From CAIKZZ01 sp035524595 (GTDB lineage: Bacteria > Pseudomonadota > Gammaproteobacteria > Steroidobacterales > Steroidobacteraceae): 37,466 bases of DNA. Below, piece by piece: positions 16,040 through 22,125 of the stretch. Location of the stretch: positions 1 through 37,466 of the forward strand of contig DATKOP010000031.1 of the NCBI GenBank assembly GCA_035524595.1, read 5' to 3'. The notes under the pieces were generated by a model that was not told the origin of the DNA, did no database searches, and worked only from the letters and a program-made list of their open reading frames with translations. Made by a program: the position numbers and the translations under genes. Numbering within the stretch: position 1 is the first letter of the stretch; the number at the start of each line of letters is the position of its first letter.

Positions 16040-17157
16040 ATCGACTCCTTCCCGGGCTGCGGCCGCGTGTGCAGGTAGGAGCGGCCGCGCTCCATCATCT
16101 GCCGAAAGCCCGCGGCGTCGCCCGAGCGCACCGTGGCGCGCAGCCGCTCGACCGCGAACAGCAGCGCCGTCAGCGACTCGGTGCCGTACTCGTTGAGCGC
16201 CTGGATCTCGAAGTACAGCGCCGGCGAGTCCTCGGCGACGCGGCTCGCGACCTCGAGCTGCGCGTCGAAGGTGGTCGAGGACATGCGCGCGAGCCTCGGC
16301 GCCGCCTCGCCGCTCTCGGCGAGCGCGGTGAAGAAGGCGATGTTGAGTGCGTGCGACAGGCCGAGCACGTACGCGATCAGCCGGTCGTGCTCGTCGAGCC
16401 CGGTCACGACGCGCTCGGCCATCGTCGGCGCGAACAGCTCCTGCGCCGCGGCCAGCGCGCCGGCGTCGCCGAGGTCGATGTAGATCACGTGCCGCCCCGA
16501 CAGCAGGTCGGTGTCCGGGCCGAACATCGGGTGGATCGAGGCGGTGCGCACGCCGGCGGCGACCAGCGCGCGCAGGCCCTCGCGCAGCGGCGTCTTGACC
16601 GAGGCGAGGTCGAACACGAGGCCCCGCGGCCGGCGCGCCGCCAGCCCCTTCAGCACCTCGGCGGTGGCGCCGAGCGGCGAGGCGACGACGATCACGTCGT
16701 GGTCGAGCGGCGAGTCCTCCCAGCGCGCGCGGTGGGCGTAGCCCTCGACGGCCCCGGCCGGGTCCGCGACCTCGACGTCGAAGCCCTGCGAGGCGAGGAA
16801 GTCGACGAACCAGTGGCCCATCTTGCCGCGGCCGCCGATCACCAGCGCGCGCTTGCCGGTGCCGTGGCCCTCGGCGACCACGCGCGCCTGCTCCTGGGTC
16901 GCGAGCGAGGTGCGGATCAGGAGCCTGAGGATCTGCTCGGCGACGTCGGCCGAGACGCCGACGCGCGCCGCGTGGCTGCGCACGCCGACGATGACCTCGC
17001 GTTCGCGGCGGTAGTCGCGGGTGGGAAGGCCGGTGGCGCGCTTGGCGCGCGCGACCTCGTGGGACAGGCGCTGCCGCTCGGCGACGAGCTCAATGAGCTC
17101 GCGGTCGATCTCGGTCAGTCGCAGGCGCAGTTGCTCTAGGGTCGGCGGCTCCGGCAC
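16036..17157 (-). CDS. tyrA: Bifunctional chorismate mutase / prephenate dehydrogenase
   Basis: Converts chorismate to prephenate and then, with NAD, to 4-hydroxyphenylpyruvate for tyrosine synthesis. The 373 residues equal the length of E. coli TyrA. Residues 1-90 are an AroQ-type chorismate mutase (LRLTEIDRELIELVAERQRL; R50-R52 region RREREV); the dinucleotide motif GGRGKMG is at 108-114; HPMFGPD and the LGLSHALNIAFF helix mark the dehydrogenase. GTG start with GGGGAG 5 bases upstream; that site touches a strong hairpin at 17165-17199. First or second gene of a unit ending in the diguanylate cyclase, with a 4-bp overlap. Confidence 0.96.
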   Translation of the reverse strand: MPEPPTLEQLRLRLTEIDRELIELVAERQRLSHEVARAKRATGLPTRDYRREREVIVGVRSHAARVGVSADVAEQILRLLIRTSLATQEQARVVAEGHGTGKRALVIGGRGKMGHWFVDFLASQGFDVEVADPAGAVEGYAHRARWEDSPLDHDVIVVASPLGATAEVLKGLAARRPRGLVFDLASVKTPLREGLRALVAAGVRTASIHPMFGPDTDLLSGRHVIYIDLGDAGALAAAQELFAPTMAERVVTGLDEHDRLIAYVLGLSHALNIAFFTALAESGEAAPRLARMSSTTFDAQLEVASRVAEDSPALYFEIQALNEYGTESLTALLFAVERLRATVRSGDAAGFRQMMERGRSYLHTRPQPGKESM

Positions 17158-17164
17158 TTCAACT

Positions 17165-17199
17165 CCCCGTCGCCCCGGAGACGACCGGGGCCGACGGGG
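17165..17199. terminator. Strong hairpin before tyrA; T run only on the plus side
   Basis: CCCCGTCG (17165-17172) and CCCCGG (17173-17178) pair with CCGGGG (17185-17190) and CGACGGGG (17192-17199), leaving one bulged C (17191) and a 6-base loop: a 14-bp stem. On plus it is followed by ATTTTG, like an intrinsic terminator, although no plus gene ends nearby. On minus it lies between the stop of the secreted repeat gene and tyrA, and its second arm reaches the tyrA GGGGAG. It could be a partial terminator or a translation control element. Confidence 0.5.
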
Positions 17200-17210
17200 A
17201 TTTTGTCACG

Positions 17211-17546
17211 TCAGAACGGCAACCGGACGACGACCGACACGCCGCCGGGCGCGTAGACCGCCGGCAGCCCCGGCAGGAACACCGGCGGCGGCACGAGGCC
17301 GGCCCAGCCGGCGCGCCAGACCGGACCGCCGTAGCCGTAGCGGGCACCGTCGCCGCGATAGCCGTCGTGGCCGTGCCAGCCGCGGTCGCGCTCGTGCCAG
17401 CCGCGCTCGTGATCCTGCCAGCCGTGGCCGTCTTCCTGGCCGTGCCAGCCGCGGTCGTGGGCCTGGGCGGCGGCGGCGCCGAAGCAGCCGATCGCGAGAG
17501 CGGCGGCGACCAGCGTCGTGCGATAGAGCGAGGGGCGGGTGTTCAT
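17211..17546 (-). CDS. Small secreted His/Trp/Gly-rich repeat protein
   Basis: 111 residues. A signal peptide covers about 1-29 (TTLVAAALAIGCFGAAAAQA). The mature part begins with a polar repeat region built on the unit [DEG]-[RH]-G-W-[HQ], four times, then a Gly/Tyr part and a C-terminal hydrophobic segment (VPPPVFLPGLPAVYAPGG) ending in VVVRLPF. Many His and Asp residues suggest metal binding, but this is only inference. I do not recognise a family. ATG with AGGAG 8 bases upstream, so it is probably expressed. It lies upstream of tyrA on the same strand, separated by a strong hairpin, and divergent from pdxH. Confidence 0.75.
   Translation of the reverse strand: MNTRPSLYRTTLVAAALAIGCFGAAAAQAHDRGWHGQEDGHGWQDHERGWHERDRGWHGHDGYRGDGARYGYGGPVWRAGWAGLVPPPVFLPGLPAVYAPGGVSVVVRLPF
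17373..17457 (-). repeat. Four copies of a 16-bp unit inside the secreted protein gene
   Basis: Near-identical 16-mers start at 17373, 17394, 17415 and 17442 (type GTGCCAGCCGCGGTCG on plus), with periods of 21, 21 and 27 bp. All are in frame and encode DRGWH, ERGWH, GHGWQ and DRGWH. The first and last copies are identical. This looks like recent in-frame tandem duplication. Confidence 0.8.
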
Positions 17547-17649
17547 CGCGATGCTCCTGCGGCTTGTACGGCTTCATCCTCGACCGCGGGGCCTGAACCC
17601 GTGCTGAACCCGTATTACCGCGCGCACGCCGAAGCCTTAACATTGCTTC

Positions 17650-18354
17650 ATGATCCCCGCGCCCGCCCAGTGGCTGCCCGACCCGCTGCCGCACGACCCG
17701 CTGCAGGTGGCCGAGACCTGGCTGCGGCAGGCCTACGACGAGCAGGCGCAGCCGAATCCGAACGCGATGACGCTGGCGACGGTCGCCGCCAGCGGCCAGC
17801 CGTCGGCGCGTGTCGTGCTGTGCAAGGACATCGTGCTGCCGGAGGGCTACCTGCTGTTCTTCACCAACTACGAATCGCGCAAGGGCGCCGAGCTCGCCGC
17901 GCAGCCGCGCGCGGCGGCGGTGCTGCACTGGGACACGCTGCAGCGCTCGGTGCGGGCCGAGGGCTTCGTCGTCAGGTCGCCGCCGCGCGAGAGCGACGAC
18001 TACTTCGCGAGCCGCCCGTGGCAGAGCCGACTCGGCGCCTGGGCGAGCCAGCAGAGCCGGCCGGTCGGCAGCCGCCAGCAGCTGATCGAGCAGCTGCGCG
18101 CGGCCGGCAGGCGCTTCGGCACGCCGCCGATCGGTCCCGACGCCGGCGACGCCGACGACTCGCCGGCCGGCGTCGAGGTGCCGCGGCCGCCGCACTGGGG
18201 CGGATACCGGCTGTGGGTCGAGTCGATCGAGCTCTGGGTCGGCGGCGAGTTCCGCATCCACGACCGCGCCCGCTGGACCCGGTCGCTGACCGCGGTCGGC
18301 GACGGCCACAGCTTCGCGGCGACGCCGTGGCACGTGCAGCGGCTGCAGCCCTGA
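17650..18354 (+). CDS. pdxH: Pyridoxamine/pyridoxine 5'-phosphate oxidase
   Basis: FMN enzyme that makes pyridoxal 5'-phosphate, the last step of vitamin B6 synthesis and salvage. 234 residues with the family marks: NPNAMTLATV (substrate site), ARVVLCKDI, FFTNYESRKG, QSRLGAWASQQS and the C-terminal WGGYRLW ... ARWTRSL. A loop at ~165-178 is richer in Asp and Gly than usual. Length is slightly above the norm (~215). No Shine-Dalgarno precedes the ATG; TAACAT at 17638-17643 could be a -10 placing initiation at or next to the ATG. A 10-bp direct repeat CTGAACCCGT occurs twice at about 17593-17612. The gene end overlaps btuD. Confidence 0.96.
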   Translation: MIPAPAQWLPDPLPHDPLQVAETWLRQAYDEQAQPNPNAMTLATVAASGQPSARVVLCKDIVLPEGYLLFFTNYESRKGAELAAQPRAAAVLHWDTLQRSVRAEGFVVRSPPRESDDYFASRPWQSRLGAWASQQSRPVGSRQQLIEQLRAAGRRFGTPPIGPDAGDADDSPAGVEVPRPPHWGGYRLWVESIELWVGGEFRIHDRARWTRSLTAVGDGHSFAATPWHVQRLQP

Positions 18355-19130
18355 GCGCCGCCGAAGCCGAGCTGCTCGGCGCCGCGTCGCTCACGGTCGC
18401 GGTGCCGGGGCGCCAGCTCGTGGCGGCGCTCGACCTGCAGGTCGCGGCCGGGCAGCTCGTCTGCGTGCTCGGCGCCAACGGCGCCGGCAAGTCGCTGACC
18501 CTGCACACGCTCGCGGGCCTGAGGCCGCCCGCCGCCGGCCGCGTCCGGCTGTGCGGCCGCGCGCTCGGCGACTGGCCGCGGCGCGAGCGCGCGCGCCGGC
18601 TCGGGCTGCTGACCCAGGTCAGCGAGGACCCGTTCCCCGGCACGGTGCTCGACGCCGTGCTCGTCGGCCGCCACCCGCACGTCAACCTCTGGCACTGGGA
18701 GAGCGCGGCGGACGTCGCGGTCGCCCGCGCCGCGCTCGCGGCCTGCGACCTCGCCGGCCTCGAGGAGCGCGCGATCGACACGCTGTCGGGCGGCGAGCGC
18801 CGCCGCGTGGCGCTCGCCGCCGTGCTCGCGCAGGACCCGGACGTGCTGCTGCTCGACGAGCCGCAGAACCACCTCGACCCGCACCACCAGCTCGACGTGC
18901 TGAAGCTGCTGCGGGCGCGCGCCGACCGCGGCCGCGCGGTGGTCGCGACGCTGCACGATCCCTCGCTCGCGGCGCGCTTCGCCGACCAGGTGCTGCTGCT
19001 CTACGGCGACGGCCGCTGGGCCTGCGGCGACACCGCGACCACGCTGACCGCGGCGGCGCTCACCGACATGTACCGGGTGGCCTTCGAGGAAGTGCTGGTC
19101 GGCGGCCGCCGCCTGTTCCTCAACGACTGA
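18327..19130 (+). CDS. btuD: ABC transporter ATPase, probably BtuD
   Basis: ATPase for a FecCD-type permease, most likely BtuC encoded 3.4 kb upstream. About 267 residues with Walker A GANGAGKS, Q-loop LLTQVSED, signature LSGGERRR, Walker B VLLLDEPQNHLDP and H-loop TLHDPS. QNHLDP is common in B12-type ATPases, but siderophore ATPases are close relatives. No ATG is available: the GTG at 18327 (28-bp overlap with pdxH) is my choice; a CTG at 18351 overlapping the pdxH stop is the alternative. The overlap suggests coupling to pdxH. Its end overlaps the convergent Kef gene by 11 bp. Confidence 0.85.
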   Translation: MARAAAAALSAAEAELLGAASLTVAVPGRQLVAALDLQVAAGQLVCVLGANGAGKSLTLHTLAGLRPPAAGRVRLCGRALGDWPRRERARRLGLLTQVSEDPFPGTVLDAVLVGRHPHVNLWHWESAADVAVARAALAACDLAGLEERAIDTLSGGERRRVALAAVLAQDPDVLLLDEPQNHLDPHHQLDVLKLLRARADRGRAVVATLHDPSLAARFADQVLLLYGDGRWACGDTATTLTAAALTDMYRVAFEEVLVGGRRLFLND

Positions 19131-20919
19131 GCTCGCCGCCGTCGGCCGGCGCGTCGCGCTCGGCGTCGGCGGCGAACAGCGACTCGAGCTGCGCGGCGGA
19201 CTCCTTGGTGGCCGCGACCAGCTTGGCCTCGTCCTCCTGGACCGCCTGCTGCCGCAGCAGCGTCCGCTCGTCGTGGGCGCGGAACAGGCGGATGCTGTCG
19301 CGGGCCGCGGCCGGGGGCACGCCGAGAGCGATCAGCGCCTCGCGCGCCACCTCGAGGCTGGTGGCGAGCGTCTCGCGGTAGACGCTCGTGATGCCGAGGT
19401 CGAGCAGCCGGAACGCGTGCTGGCGGTTGCGCGCCCGGGCCAGGATCCTGAGCCGCGGGAAGTGGCGGCGCGCCATCTCGGCGGTGCGCAGCGAGGCCTC
19501 GACGTCGTCGATCGCGACGATCAGCAGCTCCGCGCGCCCGGCGCCGGCCGCGTGCAGGAGCTCGAGGCGCGAGGCGTCGCCGTAGTACAGCTTGTTGCCG
19601 AAGCGGCGCACGAAGTCGACCTGCGCCGGGCTGATCTCGAGCGCCGTGAAGCGGATGCGCTTGGCGCGCAGCACGCGGCCGATGATGCCGCCGAAGCGGC
19701 CGAAGCCGGCGATGATGACGCGCGGCTCGTCGCCGTCCGGGCGATCGAACGGCGGCGGCGCCGGCGCCGGCGCGAGCCGCGCCTCGAGCCGGGCGTGCGC
19801 GCCGATCAGCAGCGGCGTCGCGATCATCGACAGGGTCACGACGATCACCAGCAGGTTGGCGCTCGGCCCGTCCAGCAGCCCGCCGCGGCCGAGCAGCGCG
19901 AGCAGCACGAAGGCGAACTCGCCGCCGCCGGCGACGTCGCTGGCGAAGCGCCGCGCCGCCGCGCCGCCGAGGCCGGCGAGGCGCGCCACCGCCCAGCCGG
20001 CGGCGCCCTTGAGCGCGAGCACGAGCGCGAGCGCGCCGAGCACCGCGCCCGGCCGCTCGATCAGCGTCGCGACGTGCGCCGACATGCCGGTCGCGACGAA
20101 GAACAGGCCGAGCAGCAGCCCCTTGAAGGGCTCGATGTCGGCCTCGAGCTCGTGGCGGTACTCGGAGTCGGCGAGCAGCACGCCCGCGATGAACGCGCCG
20201 AAGGCCATCGACAGGCCGGTGGCCGAGAAGAGCAGCGCCGTCGCCACCACGACCAGGAGCGCCGTGGCCGTGAAGGTCTCGCGCACCCGCGTCTCGGCGA
20301 CCACCCGCAGCAGCGGCCGCAGCGCATGGCGTCCGAAGGCCAGCACCAGCACGAGCGCGGCGAGGCCAAGCAGCGCGTGCAGCGACGGCCGCCCGCCGGC
20401 CGCGCCCGTGCCGGCGCGGAGCAGCGGCAGCAGCGCGAGCAGCGCCATCGCCGCGATGTCCTGGAACAGCAGCGTGCCGAACGCCGCACGCGCGTGCTTC
20501 TCCTTGAGCTCGCCGCGCTCGGCGAGCACCTGCAGCACGAGCGCGGTCGAGGACAGCGACAGCGCGAAGCCGACGAGCGCCGCGCTTCGCGGCGCGAGCC
20601 CGAGCGCCCAGGCCGCGAGCGCGAGCAGCAGGGTCGTGAACGCCACCTGCAGCGCGCCGGCGACGAACACGGCGCGGCGCATCGCGACGAGGCGCGACGG
20701 CTGCAGCTCGAGGCCGATGACGAACAGCAGCAGCACGACGCCGAACTCGGCGACGTCGAGGGTGCGGTCGACGTCGCTGACCAGGCCGAGGCCGGAGGGT
20801 CCGACCACGATGCCGGCACAGAGGTAGGCGAGCACCGCGCCGAGGTGCAGGCGCCGAAACAGCGGCACCGCGACGACCGCCGCGGCCAGGAACACGGCGA
20901 TCTCGGCGATGGCGCCCAC
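19120..20919 (-). CDS. Kef-type monovalent cation:proton antiporter (CPA2) with TrkA-N domain
   Basis: 599 residues. About twelve or thirteen helices fill residues 1-375 (AVLAYLCAGIVVGPSGLGL and VLLLFVIGLELQPSRL are typical of KefB/KefC). A Rossmann TrkA-N domain follows at ~395-515 (VIIAGFGRFGGIIGRVL; LYYGDASRLELLHAAG). The C-terminal ~75 residues are charged. Kef proteins of E. coli export potassium in response to glutathione adducts and need a KefF/KefG partner; none is found here. GTG start 7 bp after the hisN stop, so translation is probably coupled. The C-terminus overlaps btuD on the other strand by 11 bp. Confidence 0.9.
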   Translation of the reverse strand: MGAIAEIAVFLAAAVVAVPLFRRLHLGAVLAYLCAGIVVGPSGLGLVSDVDRTLDVAEFGVVLLLFVIGLELQPSRLVAMRRAVFVAGALQVAFTTLLLALAAWALGLAPRSAALVGFALSLSSTALVLQVLAERGELKEKHARAAFGTLLFQDIAAMALLALLPLLRAGTGAAGGRPSLHALLGLAALVLVLAFGRHALRPLLRVVAETRVRETFTATALLVVVATALLFSATGLSMAFGAFIAGVLLADSEYRHELEADIEPFKGLLLGLFFVATGMSAHVATLIERPGAVLGALALVLALKGAAGWAVARLAGLGGAAARRFASDVAGGGEFAFVLLALLGRGGLLDGPSANLLVIVVTLSMIATPLLIGAHARLEARLAPAPAPPPFDRPDGDEPRVIIAGFGRFGGIIGRVLRAKRIRFTALEISPAQVDFVRRFGNKLYYGDASRLELLHAAGAGRAELLIVAIDDVEASLRTAEMARRHFPRLRILARARNRQHAFRLLDLGITSVYRETLATSLEVAREALIALGVPPAAARDSIRLFRAHDERTLLRQQAVQEDEAKLVAATKESAAQLESLFAADAERDAPADGGELSR

Positions 20920-20926
20920 CGCCGGC

Positions 20927-21688
20927 TCAGCCGAGCGCGGCGCGCAGCAGCGCGTGCAGCGCGGGGTTGGCGGCGAGCACGCTCGTGGTGCCGAGCCCGA
21001 CCGGCGCGCCGTCGAGCGCCGTGAAGCGCCCGCCCGCCTCCTCGACGATCGCGGCCAGGGCCGCGATGTCGAGGATGTTGACGTCGGACTCGATCACCGC
21101 GTCGATCTTGCCGGCGGCGAGCAGGTGGTAGTGCAGGAAGTCGCCGTAGCCGCGGATGCGGTTGACGCGCGCGACCAGCGCCCCGTAGCGCGCCCAGCCA
21201 GGGCCCGCGGCGAGGCTCTTGAGGTTGCCGGCCGAGACCGCCGCGGCCTCGAGCGAGGCCACCGCGCTGACCTTCAGCGGCCGGCCGTTCAGCCAGGCGC
21301 CCGCGCCGCGCTCGGCGAAGGCGAGCTCGCCGTAGAGCGGCGCCGAGGAGACGCCGAGCACGAGGCGCCCGCCGCGCATGAGCGCGATCTGCGTCGAGAA
21401 CATCGGGTACTCGCGCACGAAGGCCTTGGTGCCGTCGATCGGGTCGACCAGCCAGAGCGCGTCGCCGCCGCCGCTGCGACCGGTCTCCTCGCCGTAGAAG
21501 GCGTGCGCCGGGAAGCGCGCCTGGAGCACGCCGCGGATCGCCTCCTCGGCCCTGACGTCGGCCTCGGTGACCGGCGACTTGTCCTCCTTGAGGCGCACCG
21601 CGAGGTTGCGGGCGTAGAGCTCGCGGATCACGCGCGCCGCCGCCTCGGCGGCGTCGAGGGCGGCGGCGAGTTCGGGGCTCGGGGTCAT
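20927..21688 (-). CDS. hisN: Histidinol-phosphatase, inositol-monophosphatase type
   Basis: Metal-dependent phosphatase of the IMPase fold. 253 residues with the three family motifs: GEETG (near 75), WLVDPIDGTKAFV (metal site) and NILDIAALAAIVEEAGG. The DGTKAFVREYPMF context is typical of histidinol-phosphatases rather than SuhB or CysQ, so a role in histidine synthesis is likely but rests on sequence likeness. The ATG at 21688 has AAAGG upstream. On minus TTGACA-17 bp-GATAAA lies just upstream and would start transcription at or beside the ATG. First gene of hisN-kef; divergent from the btuB riboswitch. Confidence 0.85.
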   Translation of the reverse strand: MTPSPELAAALDAAEAAARVIRELYARNLAVRLKEDKSPVTEADVRAEEAIRGVLQARFPAHAFYGEETGRSGGGDALWLVDPIDGTKAFVREYPMFSTQIALMRGGRLVLGVSSAPLYGELAFAERGAGAWLNGRPLKVSAVASLEAAAVSAGNLKSLAAGPGWARYGALVARVNRIRGYGDFLHYHLLAAGKIDAVIESDVNILDIAALAAIVEEAGGRFTALDGAPVGLGTTSVLAANPALHALLRAALG

Positions 21689-21694
21689 GCGGCC

Positions 21695-21756
21695 TTTATC
21701 CGAAGGCCGGCGCCGGCTGTCAAATGCTTGACAGCCGCGGCGCCGCTCTTCACGAT
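21695..21756. promoter_or_regulatory. Divergent promoters of hisN and btuB sharing a perfect inverted repeat
   Basis: Arms CGGCTGTCAA (21714-21723) and TTGACAGCCG (21728-21737) form a perfect 10-bp inverted repeat with spacer ATGC. Each arm holds a consensus -35, one per strand. On minus: TTGACA (21723-21718), 17 bases, GATAAA (21700-21695). On plus: TTGACA (21728-21733), 17 bases, CACGAT (21751-21756, weak), giving initiation near 21763 where the riboswitch begins. A repressor or activator bound here could affect both genes. It is also a possible RNA hairpin, but without a T run. Confidence 0.6.
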
Positions 21757-21762
21757 GCCGCG

Positions 21763-22010
21763 CGTCAGGTGACCCCGGTGCGCGCAGGCGTGGCCGGGGT
21801 GAAACGGGAAGTCGGTGACGCCGGTCGTGCACAGGGCACTCCGGTCATTCCGACGCTGCCCCCGCAACGGTAATCGAGTCGAGGATCCGTCCGCCGCGCA
21901 CAGCGCGGCAGCCACTGCCGAAGCCGGTCACGACCGGCGGACGCGGGAAGGCGACGGACTCCGGCCACCCACGGTGGTCCGCTCGAGAGCCCGGAGACCG
22001 GCCTGGCACT
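21763..22010 (+). promoter_or_regulatory. Cobalamin riboswitch upstream of btuB
   Basis: All conserved blocks appear in order: GTCAGGTG at about 21763, GGGGTGAAACGGGAAGTCGG at about 21796-21815, the core CCCCCGCAACGGTAA near 21860-21874, GCCACTG ... GGGAAGGCG around 21910-21955, and the B12 box AGCCCGGAGACCGGCCTGG at 21988-22006. It binds adenosylcobalamin or a related corrinoid and lowers expression of the downstream gene. Located 120 bases before btuB, it should control btuB and, 29 bp after it, the adenosyltransferase gene. Confidence 0.95.
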
Positions 22011-22026
22011 CGTTCCGCAGCGCGGT

Positions 22027-22122
22027 GGGCGCCGGCGAGCCACGGTTCCCTGCGGAGCCGGCGCTCCCTCCTCACCCGCGGCGGTCTGGCCGCCAGTCCA
22101 TGCGGGCGAGCATGGAGGAGAG
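22027..22122 (+). promoter_or_regulatory. Riboswitch expression platform, probably translational
   Basis: GCGCCGGC (22029-22036) pairs with GCCGGCGC (22057-22064); no T run follows, so this is not a classical terminator. Just after it, a CTCCTC stretch (about 22066-22072) is complementary to GAGGAG in the btuB ribosome-binding site GGAGGAGAG (22114-22122). A 5-bp GCATG/CATGC hairpin would also hold this site and the start codon. Control by sequestering the ribosome-binding site is therefore more likely than termination; the alternative folds are inferred. Confidence 0.5.
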
Positions 22123-22125
22123 CAC

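Noticed and set aside
17373..17457. Regular repeats that could suggest a CRISPR array
   Set aside because: Repeat unit is 16 bp, in frame, with 5-bp to 11-bp spacers that are themselves repeat-derived; it is an internal protein repeat.
13901..19130. btuC/btuD as a siderophore (FhuBC/FecDE-like) importer
   Set aside because: Cannot be excluded from sequence, but the only receptor nearby is btuB under a cobalamin riboswitch, so B12 is the simpler reading.
21714..21737. The hisN/btuB inverted repeat as a transcription terminator
   Set aside because: It lies between divergent genes, so no transcript should end there, and there is no T run.
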